From NCBI GenBank assembly GCA_021527695.1, contig JAKFAO010000012.1:868001-932000 (forward strand): a stretch of 64,000 nt of DNA. Direction: 5' to 3'. Each line of letters begins with the position of its first letter. Position 1 is the stretch's first letter. The notes below the pieces were generated by a model. That model saw nothing but the letters and a program-made list of their open reading frames with translations. It ran no database searches and was not told where the DNA came from. Positions 31,933 to 43,888 of the stretch are shown piece after piece. A program made the translations under genes and the position numbers. The DNA is from Naematelia aurantialba (taxonomy: Eukaryota; Basidiomycota; Tremellomycetes; Tremellales; Naemateliaceae).

Positions 31933-34275
31933 ATGCCGATCGCCGTCAAGCGTCCAATGAGCAGCAGCAAACCGCTCAAGTCCTCTTCCCCGCACACCTC
32001 CAAGCCCTTGTACGCCTCGCAGTCGACGTTGCCGCACCTACCCGTACCGACCCTCTCGTCAACATTCCACAAGTACCTCGAGACAATACGACCTCTTCTT
32101 GATGACAGCACGTACGCCGCGTCGCGGGAGAAAGTCCAGGCGTTTCTCGCTTCGGAACAGTCCAAGACGCTGCAGTCCCGCCTCGAGGAGCGCGCAAGGA
32201 CAAAGGACAGCTGGCTGAGCGATTGGTGGAACGAGACGGCATACATGGGCTACCGTGGTCGCATTATTCCGAACGTCAGCTACTTTTACGTCCACGCCAA
32301 AGGGCTCGGCAAGGGGCAGAGCCAGGAGGACAGGGCAGCAGAGCTCGTCCGTGCAACAGTCGAGTTCAAGAAACTGGTTGATAGGTGATTGACACCCGGC
32401 TACTTTATTGCAGAGTCATTCTGACAGGGCACAGTGAGCTGTTGGAACCGGAAAAAGTTAAAGGCGGTCCCCTCTGCATGGCAAGTTACAAATACCTGTG
32501 CGTGAGGTCTCTAGGCATTCAGTCCTTTGAGCTCATGAGAACAGGTTCAATGCGGTGCGAGTTCCGACTACACCGGCAGATATTCCTATGGCCCACGGTC
32601 CTGATCACCATCACGTGATTGTTCTTCGAAACGACCGGTATTTCAAGGTCGACACCAAGGGCAAGGGGAAGAAGGAGCTGGCTCAGGCTTTTCGGGAAGT
32701 CAAGAAGCTAGCAGATAGCAAGCCTGGATCAGGGCTGGGCATATTGACAGCAGATGACCGTGATATCTGGACGGAAGTGGGTATCAACCGACAATACTCG
32801 AGCAAGTGTGCTGACTGTCTGCCAAGGCTCGCCGACATCTGCTCTCTGTCTCACCTGCGAACACTGCCGCCCTCCAGGCCATTGACTCGGCGATTCTCCT
32901 CGTATGTCTAGATGACGCTGCTCCACCGCAAGGAGAAGATGCTCGAGCTTGGGCATACTGGGCGGGTGGACGCGATCGGTCTCCCAACGGTAAAGGCCGG
33001 AATAGGTGGTTTGACAAGCACGAGATCATTGTTGACTCTAATGGGGAGTCGGGCTTTAATGGGGAGCGTGAGACCCACATTTCCCTATGCAACGTGCAGC
33101 TGACGGATGGCTAGACTCGATGCTGGATGGGACACCTACATTGCGACTGAATGAGTTCATGCTGGCATCACTCGAGGCTGGCAAAATACCACTAGAGGTG
33201 GAGGGCGCGGAGAAAGCTGTACCGGAAGAGATTGTGTTTGAGCTGGACAAGAAGCTGGAAGGGCTGGTAGCGGAATCCAAGAAAGGGTTCGGAGAGGAGA
33301 TGGCATTGCAGGATCTGAAGGTGGGTGCATTCTTCCCTCCTTCAAATCAAGTCTGGGATCGTCGGATGTGACTCAAAAAGCTCGTGCGAACTGTGCTGTG
33401 TCTCAAACTTGTCCTGACAAGCCCAGATGGTACACTTTACGGGGTACGGCAAGAACTTGATCAAGACTTTCAAAGCCTCACCCGACGCCTGGTGTCAGCT
33501 CATCAAGCAGCTCGCGTTCTACCGTCTCTTCTCCCGCCCCGGGGTGACATACGAATCGTGCCAAACTCGGAAATACCTACTCGGTCGGACTGAGGTGATC
33601 CGTTCCTGCTCGTCCGAGGCCAAAGCGTTTGTCGAGGCGATGTTGAATCCCTCGGCATCTGATAAGGAGCGGGACAAGTTGTTCCGCGCGGCCGTGGGAC
33701 GGCATATCCAGTATGCAGTATGGGCGGCAGATGGACAGGGAGTCGATCGGCATATGTTTGGACTGAGGAAGTTGGTCAGAACGAATGATGGGGAGGAGAT
33801 GCCGGCCGTTTTCTCGGATGGGGCGTTTTCAAAGTCGGGTCATTGGGAGATGAGCACTTCGCAGTTGTCGAGCAAGTACCTCGACGGATGGGGATATGGT
33901 GAAGGTATGTCCTACGTCTTCTATTTTGATCTCTTTCATACGACTTCATCCGTTCCATCTACATCTCTGCCCAGCTGCAGACAGCTGTGGGCATCTCGTC
34001 CATCTGAGCATGTCTACTCCCATCCATCTACTTCTGTATCAACATTACCCTCGCTTGCAATCGAGGATCATACCAGAACTAATCGTGGTCACGCAGTGGT
34101 CGAAGACGGCTACGGTCTATCATACGAGATCAACGACGATTCACTGCGATGGTGCGTGACGACAAAGAACAACGATGCGGAGAAGTTTGGTGAGGCGCTG
34201 AAAGCTGCTGCCGAGGAGATCAGGGCAATGATGGAGCGGGCTCGGGACGCAGAGGGGGAGAAGGCGAAGCTGTGA
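31933..34275 (+). CDS. CAT2: Carnitine O-acetyltransferase
   Basis: Seven exons (31933-32384, 32435-32497, 32545-32776, 32827-33067, 33115-33320, 33427-33904, 34097-34275) give 616 residues of the choline/carnitine acyltransferase family. Recognised segments are LEPEKVKGGPLCMASYKYLF, the active-site GFNGEHSMLDGTPTLRLNEF with catalytic His, the CoA/carnitine-binding region MVHFTGYGKNLIKTFKASPD, and the STS motif in GHWEMSTSQLSS. The enzyme moves acetyl groups between CoA and carnitine so that C2 units can leave peroxisomes for mitochondria. The protein ends EKAKL; AKL fits the peroxisomal PTS1 consensus. The N-terminus is basic and Ser/Pro-rich but not a clear mitochondrial presequence. The catalytic His codon is split by the phase-1 intron 33068-33114. 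Confidence 0.95.
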
Positions 34276-34693
34276 GCGAGCGGCGGTCTTTGAGATGTCG
34301 GTATGTTATGGTATCTGTGAGGAGTAGAGGTAGCTGGTGCGTTTCGTGTCCAATATATGCATATGGATACCTGATAGCTTGTGGAGCTTGTGAGAGACAT
34401 TTGAGTGCCTTTCTGTCAAACAGAGAAGTTCAGAGACCAGAGGTTACTGTGATACGGCAAGATAGCCGCAAACCAGGGTAGCGGAGAAGCCGAGCAGATG
34501 GTATGCAATGCATTGATAGGTGCTGAGGTAGCGGTACACGGCCGAAAAGAAACACTCCATATGTGGAGTTCTACCTCGCTGATTCGGCCACGAGGAGCTC
34601 CTCGGAACCTCCGTTGGCCGCTGCCACTCCTATCCTGTCCTGTCTCCGTCTTGTTCTCCTCTCGTCGAATCCTCCGTCCCTTGTCCGTTGTTT
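34276..34693. other. Convergent 3' region
   Basis: 418 bp between the stop of carnitine acetyltransferase (+) and the stop of mS37 (-). I see no gene, repeat or RNA structure that I can support. Confidence 0.5.
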
Positions 34694-35727
34694 TTACCGC
34701 GGTTTCGGCGAGACTTTGTTCAGGAGGTAGTTGATCTTGATAGTGTCAGCTTGTCGATTCTGGCAGTAACCCGTCTAGGCGTGTGGAATCACAACTTGGC
34801 CAGAGGGCAGGAGAGTGAGAAGGAAGACGAAGGAAAACAGAGGTAAGGTGGGCGAGGAAGGCCAACACAGAGGGAGGAGAAAAAGGCGGAAGGAAGAAGA
34901 GAAGGGCAGAAGGAAAGAAAGACAGAAGGCGAGAAGGTGAGAAAACGAGAAGGAGAGAAGGAGAAAAGGAGAGGAGAGATGGGGAGAAGGAGAAGAGAGA
35001 AAGAGAGAAGGAGAGAAGGAGAGAAGGAGAGAAGGAGAGAAGGAGAGAAGGAGAGAAGGAGAGAAGGAGAGAAGGAGAGGAGAAAAGGGGTGCGGAGAAG
35101 GAGAGCAGGAGAGGAGAGCACGAGAGGAGAGCACGAGAGGAGAGAAGGAGAAGAGAGAAGGAGAGGAGAGAAGCAGAAAAGGAGAGGAGAGAAGGAGAAG
35201 GAGACAACACAAGACAGAGACGACACGCACCGAGCTACTGGTCTTCTTCCCGCCATAGCCCTTGGCAGGCACCTTCGTCGTGCTCATACAAGCATGCAAA
35301 TTCTTGGCTGCCTCGGTGCAGTGCTCCGTCACGCGCAGATCAGAGGATTGGGAGAAACAGCCCAGGAGGGCGGTGAGTTCTACGGCGCAGGGGATGAGGA
35401 GCGGTTCTGTACATCGGGGAGCAGCGATAGCGTAGACAGCGAGACGGGGACAGTCACGATGTTGACCAGAGGGGCGACAGCAACGACGAGTATGCAGTTT
35501 CGGGAGAAGGCGACAAAGTAGATGACGGCAGATGAGATGGGAACAAGTTGGATAACGGCGGGGGAGATGGTGATGATGATGGCGAGTAGGTGGATATTCG
35601 TTTGATAGAGAAGATAGGTGAGCGACATCGCAAGGTACGGGGTCAGCAAGTTCCCGGAACACATTCTAAACCAGGACACACCTTTCCTCGATCGCACCTT
35701 GTACCGAAACACCTTGTTGGCCCCCAT
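34694..35727 (-). CDS. MRP10: Mitochondrial small-subunit ribosomal protein mS37 (Mrp10), twin CX9C
   Basis: Three exons on the minus strand (35727-35682, 35406-35231, 34735-34694) give 87 residues. The protein starts MGANKVFRYKVRSRK. It has the twin CX9C signature: Cys pair one in CAVELTALLGC, pair two in CTEAAKNLHAC. It ends SINYLLNKVSPKPR, like other Mrp10 proteins. It is a small mitoribosome protein imported through the Mia40 relay. The coding sequence is 264 nt while the introns are 275 and 495 nt. Intron 2 is filled by a GA-rich tract on the plus strand, and exon 3 holds only 13 residues plus stop. The long frames on the minus strand through this tract are low-complexity artefacts. Confidence 0.93.
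34830..35220. repeat. GA-rich low-complexity tract inside mS37 intron 2
   Basis: About 390 bp of almost pure purine on the plus strand, dominated by GAGAAGGA units in near-perfect 8-bp periodicity at about 34995-35080 and looser AGGAGAG units elsewhere. On the transcribed strand it is pure CT, so the intron pre-mRNA is one long polypyrimidine stretch (UCUCCUUC type). Translation gives Ser/Phe/Leu or Arg/Glu/Lys runs that are not proteins. Confidence 0.92.
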
Positions 35728-36390
35728 GGCGGTGGATGCAGTCGGCGTTCGATACGATGAGCCCCAACACGATTTACGAGTTCTTCCAGAGCAAGACGCA
35801 GACCCGAAATGCCAGCAGCATAATCCTTATTCGAGCCCACCTTCCGGTGGTTTCGAAACTGAAACTCTGCGAACGACCAGAGAGTAGAGCTCCTCGTACC
35901 GGATCAACTCGTGCAGTTGGTCAATTATATATGCTGCTACCGTCTAGCTCAACGCGGTGAGACAACGATGAGAGCTACGCTCAACATGGACTAAATACTC
36001 CACACGCAGCACGGTGACAGGCAAGACACCCCACCCGTGTTCCTGGTTGCCATGGGCAGCTTTGCCAGAGATGGTCGACTGTGTCACTGGGGATTCGCTC
36101 ATTTGTTTCAGATTCCCAGAGAAATTGCTCGCAGAGGATCCAACACGCTGTCACACTCGCTGAACTAGTCGCCACTATCTTCCGCGTCACTCACCCTTTC
36201 TTCCTATCTTCCTTATTCCTCATCTTCTCTCGTCTCTCTTCTCTTTTCTTTCTTCTTCACTCCTCACCTTGCGTGGCCGCTGACCGTCTTCCCTCTTCCT
36301 CCTCCTCCCTCCCCTCACTGATCAGCCTTCCTCATCACTGAGCTTCTTCTTCCGCGCCACTGTGTGCTTGACGCTACAGAGTGGGCTAGC
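35728..36390. other. Divergent promoter region
   Basis: 663 bp between mS37 (-) and the disordered-protein gene (+). It has a CT-rich stretch at about 36190-36310 just upstream of the plus-strand ATG at 36391, as is common for fungal leaders. No gene seen. Confidence 0.5.
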
Positions 36391-39300
36391 ATGGCAGGTC
36401 CTGCTGGAGAGGCTGGGCGAGACCAGTCTTCCCGGAATGGTGATAGCGATCCAGGAAGAACTGGAGAATCTGACGAGAACGCGGCAGGAGATGTCTCTGG
36501 GAACTCGTGGGGAGGCCGCACTCTTCATAACCAATCTCCGAGGGAGTCACGGGAGGAACACCCGAACACAGATCGTGAAGGCGACTCTCATGACAACTCT
36601 CGGGACGGCAGACCACTAAGAGAGAACGCCCCGCGACGAGGCTCAGAATCCACACCCAACGGCAATGGCGATTCTCATAGAACATCGAGAAGCTCGAGTC
36701 GACGCCGAGATGCCAGCCGTCCCAGAGACCCTAGCGGACACAGAGAGTCTACTCGGCACGGAGATTCTAGTCGGCATAGGGAGTCCAGTAGACACAGAGA
36801 AAGGGACGCCAACCGCTTAGACAGAAACCCTAGTAGCAAAGATCTGCCAACCGAATCGCCTCGAGACCTCAGCAGAGTACCCGGCTCCCCTGACATGAGT
36901 ATGTCCCTTCGTGTCTCAGCTGCGGCTCGCTTACGTCTTTAGCACGTCGAGCGTCCTCAACCCCAGCACTCGAGACGCCTTCTGCCGCTCGTCGACCGGG
37001 TACCAGCCCTCGCTTTACTTCTCCTCATGCTCCTAGGAACCCTTCGCCGCTATCACAGGGGCACACCCCACCGCACGAGGAAGGCATGTACTTTGACGCA
37101 CGCTCTCGTCCAGATTCACCTTCGCCTCTCAACGGTCGCCGCTCGGCTGCGACAGAATTCGGTTCGCAGCTTCTAAACATGGAACGCAGGTCTTCGGTTC
37201 CAGAATTATCACGGCCTACGGCAAACCCGCAGTCCCCGAGGAGTCGAGGCTTCACGATGACCGAAGCGATGCAGTCGCTTCTGCATCTCCGCAGAACGCC
37301 TCCGGTTTCCTATACCAACCCACCCTAGTCCCTCCCGTTCCGTCCACCAGACTTTGCGAGAGAGCGAAGCAGAAGATATCGATCCCGATCCTTTTGCCGC
37401 CAATAACATCGTGCAAATTATTCCTCCGAGTGGTTCCAGTCGTCGGCCGAGTCTCGATCCTCGATCGCCCAGCAGTCGCATCAACACTCCTGAGCTGCCA
37501 TTCGCCCTAGGAAGTGAACTCTTCCCCGATTTCATCACCGGGCCACCGACTACCGACCCTGCAAGACAAGAACGAGTGACGGATGGCGCCTCGCCTGCAT
37601 CGCTCCCAGCCTCACCGTCTTTGCCTCCAACACGAACCAGTTCCTTGGCCGTTGTTGGTTCTGCACGCTCAAGAACTCGACCAGTCGCCAATGGTACACA
37701 GCCTCCTGGACATGGGACTACATTTGACGCGAATTCCTCGACGGGAAGCTCATCCAATACCGAATCTGACGAACGAGCCAGCGGTTCTCATACGCATCCT
37801 TCTGGTCCTGAAACATCTTCGGAACGGAGAATTTACACGTATCACGGAATCCCAGGCTCCATCCCTCGTCAGATCTCTCCCGACTTTTTTTTCCTGACCC
37901 CGTTCATCCCACGCACGGAAGAGCGCGATTCCGCCACTCCTACTGCGCCATCTCCTAATCGGTGGCAGCCTGGAGATCTAGCATCCCTGCAGACTTACCA
38001 GTTTCCGAGGACTGGCCCAAATCTGACCCCCGTGTTTCCACGTCGAGGGAGCGCACCGCAAGCGTCTCTGGCTCTCCCCTCGGATCCCAGACCACGTCGG
38101 TCTTCCACTCCTTTGCGGTCACCATTCGATCTTACCGATCCATTGATCCCGCTTCTCAGACACCACCGTCCTCACCAATACCAAGCTCACAGAGACGGTC
38201 TGGAGATCAACGGTCCTGATCAGGTACCGGGACGAAGCAACGCAGGTATGGTCCAGATATCAGATGCTACTCTCTTACGGCATGTGGATCTCGAGCCGGA
38301 ACAAAGACATCTTGACGGAGGAGCAGCAAGAGGAGGGAGGAGCACTGGCAGTTTTCTGACACCTAATGGTGACATGCTTGTCAGCCGAGTGCAGAGGAAT
38401 CAGTCTGATGGGGTAGAAGTATTCCTAGAATCTCAGGATGACGGGGATGACAAAAGCAAGACCTCGGATGAGGAGAATCCGACCGGGGGCTCTCCTCCGA
38501 CCGAGGGCCATGCCGTCTAGAACCGTACTGAGCGATGGGACGCCAGTGATCTCCACTAGTCTCAGAGGAGATTCACTCGCTGGCCTGGCAGACGTCCAAT
38601 CTACTCCTCCTAGCCAGCCTGTCGAGCCAGAACCAGTGCTCGACCAGGCATTCCTCGATCGATTTCGTTTCAATGGTATCGACGATGAGGTCTACACCTG
38701 GTCGGCAACGATCCACGGATCCATCTATGCGGATGAGACTCCTCCAGGCCTCCCCAGAGCGAGCTCTGCAAGCGAATCAGGCAGTTTGGAGACGGAGATA
38801 CGACCGACGCAAGGAGACGATGAAGGCTCCAACGCGTTGGATCCCTTCACCCCGAGAGTACAGCGGTTCAGCAGTACCTTGCTTGGGCTGAGCGCAGCCT
38901 TGTCCATCACTGCACCGCTTGATGAGACGGCGAGTGATGATCACTCGTGGGAAACTACCGTCCCAGAAGGGGAGTTCATAACCAGTGCGCTGGACTCGAT
39001 CCAGTCCACAGAGGTCGACAACCCACCGGTCGAAGTGTCTAGGCGAGCAATATTCGAGAGAGCCATGAATGAAAGCGCCGAAGCCCTCGACTGGACTGTC
39101 GAGCGCAACATCTTGCCGGCACAGGGACCCCTTTCAGCCCGGTACGAGTACATTCTACGGGATAGATTTGGGCAAGAGATGTCGCGAGAGGTACCGGAAG
39201 ACTTCTTCCCTGGCCCCGATGGAACGCGAAGAGCGCGACAAACGACTGCCGAGGGGATACAGAAACTGAAGGACTTGGTGGAACTCAACCACCAGGCTGC

Positions 39301-39919
39301 CGCAACATTGGAGGCGGAAGAAGCGGCAGCTCGGGAAGCGGCTCTTCTGCGCGCACCTCACCGTGTTATACAGGCTATGACTGAAAACAGGACGGGCATC
39401 TCGATTAATGTGGTAGAAGGAACACCTGTCGAGCCGCCGGCAGCCCTGATGCCGGAGATGCCGGCAGTCGAAGAGGTTGTCGACTTGGATGATTTGGACT
39501 ATACGTTGAATCCCATGCTGAGAGAGCACGACGTGAATAACCCAAATATCCTGCAGACGTCGACTCCGCCTTCAAGCGTCGCCTCTCCGGAGAATGTTCC
39601 TCGATCTGAGATGGCGTACGCTCCGTCGTCCAGTTCAAGCCGCAATATCAAGAAACTCGTATTGCTCAGCAGCGCCGTCATCACGCCGACACCCGGTTCC
39701 AAATCCCCTCGCTCATCGCAGCCGTCCAGTCCACGATCGCCGCGCGGTTCACGCCCAGCCACTCCCAGGTCACCCAGGTCATTGCGGGCTCAACAAGAAC
39801 AAGCTCTAGAGAATCAGAGCCCGCAGGATAGAGAGAGGCGGCGGGACGTCGCGGGTAAGAACAAGGAGAAGCCCGAAGGCGGTGGGACTCCCCCCAGACA
39901 GAGGGAAAAGTCGGGCTAA
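36391..39919 (+). CDS. Large Ser/Pro/Arg-rich disordered protein, function unknown
   Basis: The first exons are clear: 36391-36898, 36943-37304 and from 37351 onward. The second intron is 46 nt. A frame then stays open to a stop at 38520, while a second frame, shifted by one base and open from about 38438, carries on to 39919. The joint must be an intron or frame change somewhere in about 38340-38520 that I could not fix. One hand-made option is a 103-nt intron 38516-38618. The protein would be about 1,130-1,150 residues. It has RS/RH/RE-rich repeats near the start (HGDSSRHRESSRHRERD), Pro/Ser-rich middle parts and an acidic, Glu/Ala-rich helical stretch (LVELNHQAAATLEAEEAAAR). The tail is Ser/Pro/Arg-rich (SPRSSQPSSPRSPRGSRP). 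No known domain is seen. RS-like repeats might mean a nuclear or RNA-related role, but this is only a guess. Confidence 0.6.
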
Positions 39920-40151
39920 GGGGCTGTGAATACCGAGTTTTGGGCCGGAGATACCCGTACATGGTACGAGACGTAGTACGGAATGCTTTGGGCAACATGG
40001 TTTTGGTGTAGGCGGCTGTGCGCTGCTGTATGTTACACGGGTCATTCAACCTTTGTAGACATATACATTTTGTTCATAGAGTGTAAATTACGCACGGACC
40101 CGTTGGTGTAGTTGATGACCGCATGGAGAACGTCACCTGTCACTGATGTTG

Positions 40152-40216
40152 TCACTTGTCACTTGTCACTTGTCACTTGTCACTTGTCACTGTCACCTGT
40201 CACTTGTCACTTGTCC
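40152..40216. repeat. 7-bp tandem repeat (TTGTCAC)n
   Basis: About nine TTGTCAC/CTGTCAC units lie in the 678-bp convergent region 39920-40597 between the disordered-protein gene and malate synthase. No gene is seen in that region. Confidence 0.85.
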
Positions 40217-40597
40217 GAGATGAGCGGCACGGGTGCTGTCCCAATCTTGCACACAGAGTGAGGGGACGAGCCTCGAGGGAGATATTGTGAGAGCAGACAA
40301 GACAAAGCACAAGGGCAGAGTGCATCGTCACCTAATATATACATAAATCCACCTCGCCGTCTCGCTGCCATCGCGCCCGGGACGCCACCGCCACTGCCCG
40401 TTCCTGCTGAACCGAAACACACACACTTGTGGTGGGCCTGTGAAACCACCACAACCGTACTCGCCGTCAGGGTTTACACACAGCTGCCGATGCCTCTAGA
40501 AAGCAAGTGAATATCCGGAGAACGACTGGAATCAGAGAACGACTGGGATCCGTGGAGAACAGCTAGACTCCACGCTCCTAGAGACCACGTAGAATCT

Positions 40598-43051
40598 CTA
40601 GAGAGCAGCCTTCTTCCCCGCCGAGCCGGAGCTGCCACCGACCACACCCACGCCCTCCAGATGCACCATCAAGTCGCTGGTCAAAAAGTCGCTCGGCCAG
40701 TGCGCCTTGACCTGGCCCTGCATGTACTCTGAAGCAATCTTGACGTTGCTGGCGTCGATGCCTGGGATCTTGGCGACTTTGGCTGCTTCTTCAGAGAAGA
40801 TGGGGGTGAGGTAAGACGGCGTGATGGTCTTGCCTGTGTCCTGTTGGCAGGCAAGTTGATTAGCTACGCCTTGGAGTGCGTTGTGAGAGTGCGTGTAGTG
40901 AAGAGTGTGAGTAGTGAGAGTGCACGTTATGCGAGTGTGCGGGATGGAACATTCGCGTTGTGGGAGTGTGGGGTGTGAGAGTGTGAGAGTGTATTATGGA
41001 GTAGGAAGGAGATTTCTCATATAGATGACAAATAGCACAGAACGCACAGTCTTAGAGGCGTATTTGCACCACTGCCATAGCTGCACCCTAGCGATCTCGG
41101 CGGTAGCGGCGTCTTCCTATAGCTACTATCAGCTCTGCCACCTGCTTTCGAAAGACGATGCTAGGGTCAAACTTCAACGAAAATATCGAACGAGGTCAGG
41201 AAGCTATGACCCCCTAGACAAGAGGCTGGAGGGCTGGAAGCCAGGACCGCACGACGCAAGAGGAGGGGACTGACCATCAGGTGGTTGATGGGGACGCATC
41301 CGTTCCCCGAAATCCAGGCAGCACAGTAAGACAATGCGCTGCGTGTATCAGCGTCGGTTTCACAGGCCAAATCGTTTGTCAGAAGGAAAGACAAAGATTC
41401 CACGCCACTCACGCCGAGACATTGTCCCTTACGCCTTGCTCGGTAATCTTGCCGGGAACTTTCGGGTCGGCAATCTGTTTGTCGGTGACCACCACGTCTT
41501 CTCGCCTGATATAATACTACTCCTGTCAGCGCTGCTCCAGATGTCGATCATCTCCAACGCAATATCAATCCATGAAGCCCCGAACCCGGCGAGAGTCACA
41601 AACCTGATTCGGTCCCTTCATCCCCTCATTGAAGATATCCATGGCAATCTGGACCAGAGCAGGATGCGCAACCCACGTCCCATCATGCCCCGCGTGCACC
41701 TCGCGCTCCTTGTCAGCGCGGACCTTGGCCATGGCGCGCTCGTTGGCCGCAGAGTCGTTCTTGATTGGGATCTGTGCCGACATGCCGCCCATTGCCGCTA
41801 CTTTGCGCCTAACGAGCTTGTGAGCGCCAGCCCGAGGCTGCTTAGATTCCATGGCGACCAAAAATGGCCCTGCTTTCACTCACTTGTGACATGTCTGAAT
41901 GAGCAGCCGCACATAGGCGTCCATGAATGGAACGGTCATAGTCACATCGGTTCGGTCTGGGAAGACGCATGCTTTGTGTGCACGCTGCTTCTTGATGCTG
42001 CTTTGCTCAGCTCTAATCCCGCGACATAGGACTAGACGAGATCCAGCACGTACAAGCTGAAGATATAGTCCCAGCGGCCACAGTTGAGGCCGGCCGAATG
42101 CTCCTTGAGTTCATAAAGAATCTCCTCCATCTGGAACGCAGCCGGCAGAGTCTCAATCAACACGGTCGCGCGGATCGATCCCTGCCTCAACCCGAGCGTG
42201 CTAGTCGCAAGGCAAAACACATCGTTCCACAATCGCGCTTCAAGATGATGCTCCATCTTTGGGAGGTAGAAGTACGGTCCGGAGCCGCGCTTGAGTAGCT
42301 CGGCGGCGTTGTGGAAGAAGTAGAGGCCAAAGTCGAAGAGGGAGCCGGAGAGCGGCTTGCCGTCGATCAAAATACGCGGCTCAGGGAGGTGCCATCCGCG
42401 TGGTCTAAGTGGTGTTTGGATGAGCCTAGTAGTCATGGACGCTGCGTAGGCTGTGCAGGGCAGGAACACCCGGAGTCGGGAGTGAGGAGAGAGAATGGGG
42501 TATTGACGTACCGGACAAGGAGGACGGCGGGTTTCTCAGACAGCTTGTAATGTTTCCCATTGATTTCAAAGTCGATCTCACGACTGCTCCCTGTCAGCAA
42601 GTGGCGTCGAACCCGACCTCCAGTCTCAGACAAAGTCCAGACAACAAGACGTACCGGATCGCATCGCGCAAGTTGACCTGTCCTAGCACCATGTTCGACC
42701 ACGTCGGGGAGTTGGAGTCTGAGAATCGTGTTAGTGTCACGCATCGATCTGTGCCGTGATCCCATCCCAAATTCCTCTGCCATCTCCGTCCCTCATCTCC
42801 AATCTCCCATCTGTTCACTCCCATCTCCTATCCGTCATCTCCCATCTCCTCTCCTCTCCTATCTTTCGTCACTCATCTCTTATCTCTCTCCTCCGATTTT
42901 TCACTTTTCATCGGACCCGGCGGGGGAACGACGCAACGGCCTGGGGTCCCTCCCACACATACACTACCGCCACTCCTAACCTCGTCTACCACCGTGTGGA
43001 AAGTCGGACGCGATAGGGAAACACCCACCCTCAAAGTCCGCCATGAACGTC

Positions 43052-43089
<38 letters not shown>

Positions 43090-43888
43090 GTCGGTCGGGC
43101 CAGTGATCTCGACGCTACGGAGTATCAGCGAGAGCCCTGTCGGTTCTTGTTCACACTCCTGAACCCAGCTCCGGCTCCAGCTCTACTCTTGTCTTCTCTG
43201 TAGTCCAGACCCAGTCTCGACGACAGCCCGCTCTCAGTCATAGGTCCAGTCCCAGCTCTACTCCATCTCTGGTCCAGCTCTACACCGCTCCCATTCGTAG
43301 CTCCCGTCCATCTCTACTCCATCTCTAGTCCAGCCCAAAACCAATGCACTAACGCCTCTGATGTTTTCGCGGTCCTCAGCACCGAACTCACCGGCGATCT
43401 TCGAGCCCTGGCGCAGGGGGCGCGCAGCTCCACGCGCCGTTGGACCTGATCTCTGCGGTCTCGGGAAGAAAAGTGAGTGGTTTCCCCTATTTGAGAGTCA
43501 GCTTGCTCGGGATGCTTGATTGTGTACCCTCTGGCTAGACTTGTGCTATCCCCATTTCCTGGTCCCTTGCCTACGTATCACAACGTGACAAACGCGAGGG
43601 CGTTCGCGAGACGCCAGAGAAAAAAAGGCCAGAGAGAAGAGGGGAATCACTGGCGGTAAGGATATGGATTGGGAATGGGCAAGGGAAGACGAAGGGCCGA
43701 TAGCCCAAGCCTAGACTTACGCGGTCAAGGTCCTCCTGGATCTTCTTTCTGTTCTCGAGCAACTCAAGCCGGCGCTTATCGAACGTCCGATGCAGGACCA
43801 CGAGGAACTCGAGCGCTTCGGTGGTCAAGATCGACTCGCCACCTTTGGGAGGGGCGAGGGTGAGGTGGACGCCTGTTGGGAGGGACAT
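40598..43888 (-). CDS. MLS1: Malate synthase
   Basis: Twelve exons on the minus strand (43888-43721, 43486-43392, 43114-43029, 42718-42655, 42583-42512, 42404-42054, 41997-41884, 41808-41604, 41516-41413, 41338-41275, 41116-41048, 40840-40598) give 544 residues, the usual size of the malate synthase A type. Clear segments are [113 protein letters not shown] and [20 protein letters not shown]. It condenses glyoxylate and acetyl-CoA to malate, the second dedicated step of the glyoxylate cycle. The C-terminus reads GKKAAL, not a canonical PTS1 such as SKL. Introns 2 and 3 contain CCATCTC/CCAGCTC-type degenerate repeats (about 43180-43340 and 42790-42890). Confidence 0.95.

Noticed and set aside
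34746..35256. Long Ser/Phe/Leu and Arg/Glu/Lys frames
   Set aside because: Translations of the GA/CT tract within intron 2 of the mS37 gene.
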